NCBI GenBank assembly: GCA_025024175.1
Contig: QCXZ01000001.1
Location: 37,938,942 to 38,002,941, forward strand
DNA length: 64,000 bases
Reading direction: 5' to 3'
Source: Rhyzopertha dominica
Lineage: Eukaryota; Arthropoda; Insecta; Coleoptera; Bostrichidae
The notes under the pieces are model-generated. The model was not told where the DNA came from, made no database searches, and saw only the letters and a list, made by a program, of their open reading frames with translations. Both the position numbers and the translations under genes were made by a program. Positions 53,601-62,620 of the stretch are shown piece after piece (position 1 is the first letter of the stretch; every line of letters begins with the position of its first letter).

Positions 53601-56600
53601 AGAACCCAATATTTAACAAATGGAATTTGGACCATGTTTGTTTATGTAGTAGTTTATTAACAATTCAAGAAAAAATTATTGTGAACGAGTAAATAATCCA
53701 AAGTAACTGCAATAATTTTAATCTTATGGACCAAAAATTATTATTATGAGTTTGTTAAATAATAATTTAAGGTAGAAAATTGAAAATTTAAAGAGAAAGA
53801 AAGTTGACCGTGACTATAATATGTAATTTACACAAAAAACATTATATTTCTAAATAAAATAACTAATCATTCACTAAAGCATTCACACAACTATAACCAC
53901 TGCATTCTACACAAACTGCACTGCTTGGAATGTATGCTATCTACATTCACAAGTAGTTCAGCATCCTTCGTACATATAAAAAAATGGTTTTAAGTAGGTT
54001 TTCAAGGGCTGGCAGTTGCTTCATTGTGCAGGCATTAGTGGTACATAGTAATTTTCATGAATAAACATATTTAGTAACTAAAATTTAAGTTCGATAAATG
54101 AAAAATGTCCTCAACAAGAGCTTTTTGGCTACACATTTCTATGGCAGCATAATTTTTATTGTTCTTTNAATGGCAACGATNCAATTTTGTGTGCTATTGT
54201 ATAGNTCTTTGTATCCTTGAAGTGACAACCTGATGTTTATTTTGTAGATATGATTTGATAACAAAATTTTTGTAATAAATCATGTTTTCTAGTAAACAAC
54301 AAAGACTGTTATCAAAACGGGTTCTACAGTAATCAATACTGGTTTTTATTCACGTAAATAAATCTTTACATCAAATTAAATGTTCAAACCAGTAAACTAG
54401 AGTAACAGAAATTCTACAACGAATTTCGCATATGTAGTACAGAAATTCTGCAACGAATTTCGCATAAGTTATGACATATTTTTTATTGATTGTCTGATTC
54501 TGACTCGCAGACTTTGCATATTTATTTTTTTTCTTGTATACCTAACTTTTTAAATAAAGACTTCAGAGGAAAAAATTCAATGGGCTTAAATCAGGTGACC
54601 TAGCAGGGCATTTAATAGTTCTTCACCGTCCCATCCACCGAATTGGAAAGATATTATCCAGATGCAGGCAGATATTAACTCCAAAATGGATCAGAGTGCC
54701 GTTTGTTGAAACCAGACATTGTGAATTGGCACTTCTCATCGATCTTAATCGAGAAGTAAATGTACATTGTCAGGTCCAATATTATCATGCAGCAGATTCA
54801 GGCAGATATCTTCTGTTACATTTCCATTTATGGAGTGGGGGCCCATAATGTGTTGGTCAGTAATAGTAGCTTACACATGTAGTTTCTGAGGATACTGTAG
54901 TATGTGCTTTTCTGTCATACAGTGAGGATTTTCACTAGACTAGCAGTGGCAGTTACGTCTTTACAAATCCATTTAAACAAAAAGTGGCTTCGTCAGAAAA
55001 TAAAATGTTAGCAAAATTTGGAATATCACACAAAATTGCATTCTTCTACAAGGATTATCTTAATTAAGTTCATGTGGAAGGTGTACTCTGCAGGGTTTGT
55101 ATTTGTTCGTTTTTAATATTGGGACAACTATTATTGTCCAAACCAAGTCACATGGTTATTGTAGATGAATTATCCATAATGCTAATAACACATCAAGAGC
55201 TTGTTTTATACCTTCAGGCTCTTTAAATTTTTTAACTAACTTAGACAATACCTGTAGGATTTTAATCAATTCTGTTTCGCCATATCTCACCCTGGTTACA
55301 AATTAAAATAAAACTGCTGTTATGAAATTAAGTAATCGAAACGTACTTTAGGCTGGCATGAAAAAAAGGAAACATGTCGCTTTAGGTTTTTGTAAAATTA
55401 TCATCAAACACATAAAAACCCGTTTTGACGCCTGCATAACAGCTTTGATAATGCTTTTTGTCATTTATTCATTTATTTCAAAACTCAGTTTTTCACAAAA
55501 AATTTATCAGTAAAACCAATACAAATTCACAAAAAAAATCGCTTAGTTGGCATTAGAAAAAATTATACTGCCACAGAAACATGTTGACATATATCCATAT
55601 GACAAATAAAAAGTAGGCTATAAAATACGAAAAATAATTAGAAAAAAAAAGTTTTATTAAAGACATTTTGCTATAAAGTTCATATTTACAAAAACAAATT
55701 GGTTACTCAATATTTTTGATCAACCTTGTACTATATAGCACCAAAGGACAAGAAAAATAAAATATCCCTACATAATGAACTGCATGATTTTGTAAACTTC
55801 ATTTTCGAATATTTTACAAAAAACCTAAATCAATGCTGATTACAAAAAAAATTTTGATTGCACCTTTGAAGATATTGCCAACATTATAAAAATAGTCTGA
55901 TATATAGTGGAAAAACTTTATAGCTTTTTATTTTGTTTTAAATATAAATAGACTTTTACTGATATGAAGAATATTGAAATTTTTAAAAAGGGTGCAAATA
56001 ACAGGTTGAAGGTTGAATAAAGAGAAACTTGGTGTTCTTCAGACGAAGTTGATGTTAAAGCGTTAAGATTGTTTTGAAAGGGAAGAATGAGTAAAGTACA
56101 AGACTTTACATTGACATCCATATTCAAGAAGTATACCTAGTTAGTTGGTGTCTGCAAATCGATAGCACTGCAAGAAATGATATTGCTACTGTATACAATT
56201 TAATTGATATTGTATCTTGCATCTTCTTCTGCAGGAATGCACTTTACTTGTTTCACAGGCATATTGAAACTTTCTGAGATTAAAAAAAAATGCTGAATTT
56301 TCAAATTATGTGAACAAAATTCCAGAAAATATTAAATATAAAGACATACATAAAATACAGCTACATATTCTCAAATTCCTGCCTTTATATTATAGTTTGC
56401 TAGTTTTTTCATGTCTGTGATCCAAAACTCTTGCATAAATTGTATTAAGTGCATTGAAAATATCACCAAATGCCAGTGAAATATGAATACTTTCAAGGTT
56501 TCAAGGAATAATAAACTTTGTTTATATTATATTTATCTTATGTGTGTATCAGAATAATCGTTATTGTTTTCTTTTTTCTTACTGGTCAGCCTCTATACCT

Positions 56601-59093
56601 GAGTCTTGAAATATATGTTTCATATCTATAATATCCTTATTTGAAGAACTGAAGCCTCAATTTTTCACATAAATCACAGATTTGTATAAAGAAAATGATA
56701 GTTACTCATATTTATTTAAAAAAAGAAAAGTTACAAGAATATATAATATAAATCTAATGACTCTCCATTATGACCATTCTCTCAATGTAGTGCATTTCCT
56801 AAATTTTAAATATCTTTCATACTAGGTAGATAGTTTTGTGTGTAGGCATATCATATCAATAGTTACAACATATCAAACACAAAAAAAATCAAGATTTATT
56901 CCTAAAGATTTCATTAATATTTTAAAAATTCGCGAAGTGCAATCCTTTCAATTTAAGGGATTTCTTGATTTGATATCTTATGACATCTCCACATATTTTT
57001 TTTCATTTTTACATTTAATAAAGAGCTTTTTTCATAACATTTATTACGAAATGAAATTAATGTAAATTTACTGTTTATTTCAGACTCTGTTTGTTAAAAT
57101 AAGTCAGCTATCAGCTATGTGTTGAAATCAGTACAGACAATAATAGGTTCTTTAAAAATAATTTGATTTTTTCACATACCTACTTTCAGAGAAAACAAAC
57201 CCTTTGCATAAAATTTGGTAGCGGCGATTTCCATGAAGATTGTTATAATTAATCTTTTTTGTTTTTGAAAGATTCATTTAATTTACTAAAATATAATATA
57301 TAAAAATAGTATACCCCGATTAGTTATTATTAGGAAAAGGAAAACAATTATCCATTAAGTGTTTTGGTCACATTTTGTTAAGGGTTTAAAATTAATTTTC
57401 CATAAAATAGTGATAAAGTGAAAGAATATTAGTGGCACTTTTTAGATCTTTAAATTTACTAGGTTGAGGTGTACCACATCAGATGTTTTTGAAATTTATT
57501 GGAATTGAAAATAATCCTGCTATTGGTTAATGCTTCTGGAGTTTGCTATAGTTGCCAAAAATATGATGCTATACTGAATTAGACTTATTTACATCTACCG
57601 GTCAAGATAATTACACGTTTTCAAAGAAGTGAATACTATTGTGAAGTACAATGAAATTTAACCAAGTATTAATAATAATCGCTAGTTTGGAACTTACATG
57701 CCACAGTACCAATTTGTGCGTGTTTTTTTTAAGGTATTGTTGTGAAGTACGAGTGAGGACCGTCCCGCTTCAAGCTTGTAAAAGAAGTGGAAAGAAACGG
57801 AAAGATGAAGATGCAGCACAGAAGGATGTCACACAGAAAATGAACATTGGACACAAGTCTCTTCTGGAAGGGCATGCAATTCAGTCTGTAAAACAATCTA
57901 TGCGCTACGCACAAGAGGAACAATTGCAAAGTAATCAAGTGTCCAGCACAGTGTTAGATTCACCCTCTGGATTTCGTTTTCAGAGGTACGAAAATCATTC
58001 CTCTTTCAATCATAGTAAGTTTTGGTCAAATTCTTGCGGTAATGCCTTTTGGTCAAAACAAAACTCAAAGGTATTAGATCGCACAGTATTAAAAAATGAA
58101 CCTTACACTGCCTCCAATATGACATATCCTCCTTATGATAGCTGTTTACTGCCAGATTCATCTAACACTTACTATAATAACTTCCCTAATTCATTTTCTA
58201 GAAATGTTGCAACTCAGTATAGAACAGGTATTCCGCACATGAATTTTAATGTAATGCATGCAGATGTTAATAAACCGTATCAAAACAATGGTAGTGTAAA
58301 ATTGCCACATATAGGAGAAATTTTGTCCCGACATCAAGAAAGATTTCAGTGTTACAATAAGTTTTTGTCGAGTTACGAAAATAATTTCTACCAGCAACCT
58401 ACATATTTTAATAATTATAATCTTAAGTATGAAGGTTCTTTGGATGAGGATTACCATGACAGAAAAACATCAGGGTTTGCTCAAGATTTCAGTAAACCAC
58501 TGCCTTCTTATGAACATAACAGTTTCTTACCTTCTAAGATGCCGTTTGTTAACAATAACCACAAACCTGATTGTTATGTGAATTCAAACTTGCCTAATTT
58601 TTATGAAACACCCGTGCACTCATCAGTAATTCCAGACGTTGTGAAATCGAAGGCTCTGGGTGAAGTTACTAGCTACACAGATAACCTAGAGTGTTTTCGA
58701 GATTCTGACATAGGTGGCGTTGCAATAGCATTAGGACATGGCAGTGTACTATTTGAGTGTGCAAAACATGAGCTTCACGCAACGACAGCATTGAAAAATC
58801 CAAACAGGGCTTCACCCACTCGTATCTCTTTGGTGTTTTATCAGCATAGAAATTTGAACAAGTCCCACCATGGATGGGACGAATATGAGGAAAAGATGAA
58901 ATTACGCAGATCAGGGAACAATGATGTTCACGATCAGACACTGAAGTCTTTTGAGATGCCGGTGTTGCAAGATTCGAAAGATGTGGTTTTGCGAGCCCCT
59001 ACTCTGACAACTCTTTCACTGACTACAATTTTTCCAATGTACCCGTGTATAGTTACAGGTCCTTATCAAGAGAGACCGGGTACAATCAAGTAG
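26600..59093 (+). CDS. Tet: Tet methylcytosine dioxygenase, spliced CDS (3' part, seven exons)
   Basis: TET enzymes are nuclear Fe(II)/2-oxoglutarate dioxygenases that oxidise 5-methylcytosine; the fly enzyme is also reported to act on N6-methyladenine and on RNA. Joining exons 26600-26671, 37214-37399, 45595-45664, 48321-49658, 52280-52419, 52482-53218 and 57734-59093 gives 3903 nt in one frame, 1300 residues and a stop. All introns are GT-AG. Numbered from the first visible exon: linker 1-535, Cys-rich region from about 536, first half of the beta-helix to about 848 with Fe ligands His784 and Asp786, low-complexity insert about 869-1170, second half with Fe ligand His1196 and 2-oxoglutarate Arg1211. 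Diagnostic motifs are [49 protein letters not shown] and ISLVFYQH. All catalytic residues are present, so the enzyme looks active. The N terminus lies outside the window. The first exon is the least certain. Confidence 0.95.
26672..27859. other. Tet intron, AT-rich
   Basis: Nothing recognised; the ORF at 27196-27441 on the minus strand has no family resemblance. Confidence 0.4.
27860..28790 (-). pseudogene. Mariner-type transposase relic
   Basis: On the minus strand near 28400-28300 it reads SRKQALKI-like sequence and KKFKLYRI, the end of the helix-turn-helix region. After a deletion, near 28130-27985, comes a broken GRxG... block, then a run corresponding to [16 protein letters not shown] with stops and frameshifts. 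The order fits one transposase with most of the catalytic core lost. Terminal repeats could not be delimited. Confidence 0.65.
28830..29592 (+). repeat. 0.8-kb dispersed repeat, copy 2
   Basis: It shares long blocks with the copy at 39076: CTGATCAGAAATTTGATTTTC, TTTTATTTCCTATCTGATGG, GTTACCCCCCAATTTCGCCC, CCACAAACAATAGGTCGCTT, and a palindromic end with GTTGGATGTGGAAA. The 5' end has diverged. Same orientation as the other two copies. Confidence 0.75.
29593..30164. other. Tet intron, non-coding
   Basis: A transposon-type end (AACCCTGTATGTACAG) lies near 29761. Nothing else recognised. Confidence 0.35.
30165..31765 (+). mobile_element. Mariner-type element with long nested inverted repeats
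   Basis: The outer arms, 30165-30380 and 31600-31765, are complementary and each contains short degenerate repeats like CTCGGAATTCTATGTTTAAA. The inner arms, 30541-30620 (ACAGGTGGTTGAGTTATCGT, TCACCCAGTTG) and 31495-31556 (GGGTGAGTACGATAACTGAA, CACCCTGTAC), look like true transposon termini. Between them the plus strand at 31046-31258 reads [20 protein letters not shown], the mariner catalytic SDE/SDG block. A second partial terminus copy lies at 30385-30430. The transposase is broken. Confidence 0.8.
31766..35724. other. Tet intron, non-coding
   Basis: No gene recognised. A patch of mixed composition at 31850-32350 and a small ORF at 33544-33738 have no family resemblance; a poly-T run lies at 33088-33104. 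Confidence 0.35.
35725..36600 (+). pseudogene. Mariner-type element relic, 5' end and transposase start
   Basis: It begins with a terminus-like ATATAGGGTGTTCCAG. The plus strand from 36309 reads [10 protein letters not shown] and YSLGERIVI, then after frameshifts [13 protein letters not shown] and [20 protein letters not shown], matching the helix-turn-helix part of insect mariner-family transposases. The catalytic half is absent. One ambiguous base is present. Confidence 0.6.
36601..37213. other. Tet intron, non-coding
   Basis: Nothing recognised. Confidence 0.4.
37214..37399 (+). CDS. Tet: Tet exon, Pro/Ser-rich linker
   Basis: The acceptor is CCTTGTTGCAG and the donor is GTAAAG after CCAATG. 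The exon is 186 nt, phase 0 to 0, encoding 62 residues that start SYRGRKPSG and are rich in Pro, Ser, Val and Gln. There is no known domain; it belongs to the disordered linker N-terminal to the TET catalytic region. The frame is open at both ends and its composition (G+C well above the flanks) stands out from the intron. It joins in phase to the exon at 45595, which starts [12 protein letters not shown]. Confidence 0.8.
37400..39075. other. Tet intron, non-coding
   Basis: A transposon-end-like GGGCGTACCCAGCTTTTAGT followed by a G run lies at 37547-37580. Nothing else recognised. Confidence 0.35.
39076..39921 (+). repeat. 0.8-kb dispersed repeat, copy 3 (most complete)
   Basis: It starts AAAAAACCGCTGCAAATTGA and ends with the palindrome ACTTCCCATCCGTTGGATGT (then TGGAAGT). 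The interior has a run of CCACAGCCACACAGACACAC and long blocks shared with 12132 and 28830. No coding frame. The element's start (ACTTCCACATCCAA) matches the arms of its 3' palindrome. Confidence 0.8.
39922..40740. other. Tet intron, non-coding with short repeats
   Basis: A long C run at 40461-40474 lies beside a CCAGG motif, like a transposon end. A direct duplication of about 60 bp (TTTTTCTTGGTCAATTGCAA units near 40560 and 40620) is visible. Confidence 0.5.
40777..41380 (-). pseudogene. Tc1-like transposase relic, internally deleted
   Basis: On the minus strand the 41380-41195 frame reads [15 protein letters not shown] and QECGLNVSK, the N-terminal helix-turn-helix of Tc1/Tc3-type transposase. 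The 40962-40777 frame reads [20 protein letters not shown] and continues with NELKH, the C-terminal block. The middle third (catalytic DDE core) is largely missing or scrambled in 230 bases. Flanking inverted ends were not clear. An ambiguous base lies at 41085. Confidence 0.8.
44385..44515 (-). repeat. GAAACGT-hairpin repeat (Penelope pseudo-LTR-like)
   Basis: On the minus strand it reads GAAGATGCTGCCAGCGAAGA followed by GCAGCGAAACGTAAG, then CACCTTGGACCACGGCATAA and CGGCCGTGAAAGCC. The GAAGATGCTGC / GCAGCGAAACG pairing makes a compact stem of the kind found at the ends of Penelope-type elements. It is an isolated fragment without coding sequence. Confidence 0.45.
45031..45052. repeat. (TACC)n microsatellite
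   Basis: Five and a half tandem TACC units. Confidence 0.9.
45098..45330 (+). mobile_element. Mariner-type terminus, one end only
   Basis: ACAGGGTGTTCACGTAAACAG starts a block that looks like the non-coding leader of a mariner element. No second end or transposase was seen. Confidence 0.4.
45595..45664 (+). CDS. Tet: Tet exon, short conserved linker peptide
   Basis: The acceptor is TTGTTTTTTTCTAG and the donor is GTAATT. The exon is 70 nt, entering in phase 0 and leaving with one base of a Gly codon. It encodes [18 protein letters not shown] and then ADPAQ. The aromatic, non-repetitive peptide looks constrained, unlike the low-complexity exons on either side, and may be a short interaction motif (inference). 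The split Gly codon is completed by the next exon at 48321, giving GWPQGQF across the junction. Confidence 0.85.
46108..46145. other. Perfect 15-bp hairpin
   Basis: Arms AAAGACGATTTTATA (46108-46122) and TATAAAATCGTCTTT (46131-46145) are exact complements around an 8-base loop. GTATCGTC occurs on both sides of the hairpin as a short direct repeat. It may be a small foldback element or a transcribed hairpin. Confidence 0.6.
46410..46625. mobile_element. Solo end of the long-TIR mariner family
   Basis: GCATTGACATACAAAAACAAA, GGACATTATGCTATAAAGAT, ATTCCATACATTGCC and AACCCTGTATA match the right ends of the elements at 19470 and 54020. Only one end is present. Confidence 0.65.
48321..49658 (+). 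CDS. Tet: Tet large linker exon and start of the Cys-rich domain
   Basis: The acceptor is TTTTCTTTTTAG and the donor is GTGAGT. The exon is 1338 nt, about 446 residues. The first 420 or so are disordered: rich in Gln, Asn, Ser, Thr and Pro, with a QQQQQ run near the middle and a five-Gly run (GGT/GGC repeats near 49325-49340). The last 25 residues switch to conserved sequence, PCDCFPSG then PGSYYTHLG, which matches the start of the TET Cys-rich region (YYTHLG is a family hallmark). The exon ends on the first base of a Gly codon, completed at 52280. Several other open frames overlapping it are codon-bias shadows. Confidence 0.95.
49697..50037. mobile_element. CAGGGTTTCTATAAA terminal-repeat element, copy 3
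   Basis: Ends CAGGGTTTCTATAAATGATTC and (complement) CAGGGTTTCTATGATT are bounded by TA. It is about 340 bp, a deleted form of the copy at 832, sharing CTTATGGAAATTATCGATTA and TTGCCGCCTCTCAGGAA. It sits 38 bases after the splice donor of the large Tet exon. Confidence 0.75.
50038..50765. other. Tet intron, AT-rich
   Basis: Nothing recognised. Confidence 0.4.
50766..52104 (+). mobile_element. Mariner-type element with decayed transposase
   Basis: The termini TACAGGGTGTTTCATAAGCA at the left and its near complement ATGAAACACCCTGTATA at the right extend inward with ACTTTCAGGGAT on both sides, about 40 bp imperfect. Near 51048 the plus strand reads [11 protein letters not shown], the start of the helix-turn-helix domain of insect mariner-type transposases. 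At 51360-51420 it reads [12 protein letters not shown], then a frameshift and TWFQHDE (from MWFQHDGAP). Much of the coding region is missing. A MITE is nested at about 51471. The whole lies in the Tet intron before the YTGKEGK exon. Confidence 0.8.
51471..51633. mobile_element. Palindromic MITE nested in mariner relic
   Basis: Long inverted repeats of about 57 bp: AGCCGGTTGCACAAACGCTG through CTCGGATCAAACCA, and its complement TGGTTTGATCCGAGGTTAAC through GTTTGTGCAACCGGGCC. The centre is a short spacer of about 40 bp. CACTAAG before it resembles the complement of CTTAGTG after it. Confidence 0.85.
52280..52419 (+). CDS. Tet: Tet exon, Cys-rich domain (YTGKEGK segment)
   Basis: The acceptor is TTTTGATCAG and the donor is GTTAGT, a weaker form of GTRAGT. 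The exon is 140 nt. It completes the Gly codon from the previous exon and then encodes 46 residues containing [16 protein letters not shown] and QGCPLAKW, the Cys-rich subdomain that packs on the catalytic core and helps grip DNA in known TET structures. It reads in frame into the next exon across an intron of only 62 bases. The open frame is too short to be found by an ATG-based search. Confidence 0.95.
52482..53218 (+). CDS. Tet: Tet exon, Cys-rich domain end and first half of catalytic beta-helix
   Basis: The acceptor is TTCATCTTGCAG and the donor is GTAAGG. The exon is 737 nt, about 246 residues starting ILRRSS. Motifs in order: [69 protein letters not shown], then HKD at 53025-53033 supplying two Fe(II) ligands (His and Asp, as in human TET2 His1382 and Asp1384), HNMNNG, and EQLHVLPLY near the end. 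An ATG-initiated frame runs in from the intron at 52446, but the splice acceptor and family alignment set the exon start at 52482. It ends two bases into an Arg codon. Confidence 0.97.
53219..54019. other. Tet last intron, AT-rich
   Basis: Nothing recognised beyond the donor site. Confidence 0.4.
54020..55735 (-). mobile_element. Long-TIR mariner-type element, largest copy
   Basis: The right end is TTGATCAACCTTGTA and its inner TIR (ATGTTGACATATATCC) pairs with the left end (around 54120-54200). On the minus strand from about 54850 it reads [20 protein letters not shown] sequence, [15 protein letters not shown], then [15 protein letters not shown], the C-terminal half of a mariner transposase. 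Several stops and frameshifts; ambiguous bases at 54168, 54181 and 54205. Related to 19470 and 46410. Confidence 0.75.
55736..57733. other. Tet last intron, AT-rich
   Basis: No gene; the ORFs at 55918-56127 and 56838-57065 lack family resemblance. The long T run just before 57734 is the acceptor tract. Confidence 0.4.
57734..59093 (+). CDS. Tet: Tet terminal exon: DSBH insert and second half of catalytic helix
   Basis: The acceptor is GTTTTTTTTAAG and the stop is TAG at 59091-59093. The exon has 1360 nt, completes an Arg codon and then encodes 452 residues. It opens with basic RSGKKRK, continues with about 300 residues rich in Asn, Ser, Tyr, Phe and His (the family's unconserved insert within the double-stranded beta-helix), and returns to conserved sequence at 58701: [20 protein letters not shown], then ELHATT with the third Fe ligand His at 58776-58778, [11 protein letters not shown] with the 2-oxoglutarate Arg at 58821-58823, and HGWDEYEEK. 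The C-terminal tail of about 60 residues ends [11 protein letters not shown]. The open frame begins upstream at 57651 within the intron and is not the true start. Confidence 0.97.
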
Positions 59094-62000
59094 CATTGCG
59101 TTGGTCCCCGTTTCGTCTGGCCAGAAACATCGGTTGAACTTTATGTTACAGTGGAAAATTATATTTATCTCGTGCGTGAGAACTTTTTTATTTGGATGAA
59201 TTTATGATTGAAAAGATTCATATAGATTGTGAAACTGCCTAAAATTTTTACTAACAATAGTGCCTATTATGATCTCAGCAACATTTCCCAAGAAAACCAA
59301 CAGTACAAATATAATATTCCAAATTAACACACTAACCATAAATAGACTGCTTCAGTTAAAGAGATGCGGTCACCAGTCATATATTTTATAGTCGTTTAGC
59401 ACTGCAGTGTGTTTTAGTTATTTATTAGTTAATTTATCAGTAGATAGTTCAATTAAGTTGTAAGTTTTTTAATGTAATTTAACTGCCATTTTATTTAAAT
59501 TATTACAAGTATTGTACATAATAATTATACCATATGGATATTCAGTAATATATATGATGTTTTTGTAGTCGTAATTTGCTTTTATCATGACTAAATCAAT
59601 TATGGAGGTTAAATTGCTCTGTTTATGTGAATCATTTTATTATTTTAACCTCATCAGTCACTGACAGTGATTGTAAATTGTTTAAAAAAGGCATATTGGG
59701 ATGCAAAATACAGTAACAAGCTGCTAAGGGGGTATACACACAATTCAACATTTTAATTTTACTTAATTCACATAAAAAAATACAAAGTCGCAGGTACCTT
59801 TCACAAAAAAATGCAGAAAGTATGTGAATTGGATAGTTCTGTATGAATTATTGTGAGAACTACTCGTGTGTACTTTCCAGAATAATTGCATTTTGTGACA
59901 AATCACTACACTGTGGAGATATTTTACATTAAGATGTAAGTGTTTATAAAGTTTTGCCTTTTGCAACCTTGCTTCACGTTAAAGTATATATTTTTTTCTA
60001 CGTGAACTTGGCCATGTAGTTCTTCACTAATCAAGTTGACTGTTAGCTATGTTATGCGCCCATTACGAGACTTTTTCGTTATTTCCTTTAGTTTTCCACT
60101 GACATGATTGCAAAATCTGTTGCTAGTCATTGACATTATTCTACTTATTTTCAAACTGTGTGGGAAAAACGAAATAAGTTTTGAATGGACGGGTCTGCTG
60201 TGTATATGAACTTGTGTACTTTAAACACTTAAATATTGTCCCCTGAGTAGTACTAGAAATATATTTTTGACAAAATGCGAATGTTTATAGTGTTCTTAAT
60301 ATGCCTATCAAATTGTTAGATATTAGTCACTAAAGTCATCTTGAAATGCAAAGTTATTTATAAGTATGTTAACAATATGATGCCAAATATTTTTAACTAG
60401 GATTTTAAATGACAGTTTTGTATGTTATCTTAGCAATTTTAAATTATGAGAAAATTTCATCCTGGCTATTTACACAGCCATATTTTTACTATGCCTACCA
60501 TTAATTCTTTCAGGTACAGATTACATCCACTTATCGTTAGATTGTGCACGTATCTTTGTGTTTGCCATCGAGGTTTTGCAAATATATAAGTTCACTTAGC
60601 ACTTGATTCAAGCATGTCACAAGATATATACATCTGCCTGAAGTGTGTTGTTTATACTGGTTAATTAATTATTCCCAGGAGCAATATTTTGTTCAGCCAA
60701 CAGTTTTTCTAGATTAATTTTGCAAAACCTCTTTCCATACCAAAAATTAGTATAGTATTTAAAAAATATTGTATATATTTTTGACACTTTAGCAAGTATT
60801 ATGCTGATAATAATGAAAAGAGCAATTGAAGCGTTCATTTGTACTATGTATATAATTAATGTTGGACATCTTCCATTCTGCATTTGTCACTCACCTGTAA
60901 GATGGAACTCCATTATATAAAAGATTGTATTTAGCAATATTTTTGTGAATTCATATCATAAAAAAACGGCCCGTAAATTTTGCATTCGGAAAACCTTTGG
61001 ATAAATTTTGGTAACTATGTAATTCTAGTAATAGTATTTTTTTAGTTAGCTATTAAGAGGAGAATAGTATGTGTACTGTCTTGTGAATACATTTAATATA
61101 TAAACATATTCTAGCATTTTTTTACAACCTATATCTTTTAGTGATAGGTTTGTTAATGGTAGTACCTAGTGAACGGTACGACCTATGGTAAAATGTATTG
61201 CAATATCTAACCAGAATAGATCTGTTGAACAGTTGGATTATTTATTCGTTTATATAGAAGCCAAGTGGAAACAACAAAAATAAAAAAATCATGTACCTAC
61301 ATTTTTACGTCACCCAACGAGTACTTGTCTTTCTAGGTAGGTAGATACTTTTAATATTAATTTAATATAACATAATTTATTAAACGACGAGTAACGATGA
61401 GAACAACCGAAAGGTTCTTTTATTTTGAGTATATTAATAAATGCAAAAAGTAGAGCGATATCTAAAAAGATTTAATGAATTTAGGAGTACAACAGATTAC
61501 ACAAAAATCACTCTAATAATTATCAGAAGATATTTACCACTGACTCTAAACTCTATATGAATGTTTTATAATATAGCAGAGTTAAATACTTTTATTGTCG
61601 TGCTTCTGCAACATTTTTGAGTGCTATTAGTTGCAAATTCCTTATTTCAAAAAGTTTTATTCTTAATTGTCAGTATATAAGAAGTTATAGAAGAAATCAG
61701 TCACCTAAAATTCATTTATGAAGTAACATAGCCAAGAAGTTTGCTAATTCTCTTACAGCTGCAAACCAAGGGAGTAATTATATGGTCGTCTTTTTGTTGT
61801 CGCATCTAAAATAGTAGGTGTTGTCGGAAAGGCAGTAAACATACATTTAAATATTATGAAATTATTATTATATTGCATGCGTTATGGAAATAAAGTTTAA
61901 AAATGGTGGAAATGGATGAGAAAAACTGTAGGCATCCCAATATAATCCTTATTAGGTATTCTACAGTTTTTAAGACTCTTCGTAGAGATCATTTGTGTTT

Positions 62001-62620
62001 TACTAAGATAAATTTTTACTTGTATTAAATATTAAGAAGTTACGTAAAGGCATAATGAATATTGAATTATTTACACGTTTACATTTATTATTACATGTTA
62101 TATGCCAGTATGTGCCAGACTTTTTAAGAGCAGTGTCCTTACTGGGTAGTACAAAAATCCCTACTGATCATGCTTTTTCCCTACTTGTAATGTAAATGTA
62201 AAAAGCAATGTTCAAAATGAAAAAAAGCAGTAGCAACGATAGTCAGATTCTTAGGCTGTTCACATCGTCAGCAGACTATGGCATATAAATTTGTCCTAAA
62301 TAATTTCATCATGTAGTAAGTAATAACAAAATTGCGAGTATGTGTATTTGTGCTTTTCATTTATATAAATTAGATATTCCTTCCTCTCCAAAAGATATTC
62401 TTAAATTATAATCATTTAATGTCGCTGCAACATTTATATGTCAGTCCTGCGTACCCAATGCAATATTTTGGATTCAATGTAGTGTAACCCTGAAGTATAA
62501 CAGCTGCTTTGTAAATTTTAAAAGTATTTATATTATTTTATTTTATTTATACGATTTGAAATATCCCTTAAAGTTATATCAGTTTTTTGCCAATAATAAA
62601 TACAAAAAGCATGTGTGATT
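59094..62620 (+). other. Probable Tet 3' UTR (end not resolved)
   Basis: AT-rich, non-coding sequence follows the Tet stop. AATAAA hexamers lie at 61279-61284, 61436-61441 and 61889-61894, with another AATAAA near 62595. None has a clearly better downstream GT-rich element, so the cleavage site cannot be chosen. A 3' UTR of 2-3.5 kb is plausible for a chromatin gene, but intergenic DNA could begin earlier. Confidence 0.35.

Noticed and set aside
57651..57733. ATG-started extension upstream of the last Tet exon
   Set aside because: It is intron sequence ending in a T-rich acceptor; the preceding exon's split Arg codon is completed exactly at 57734.
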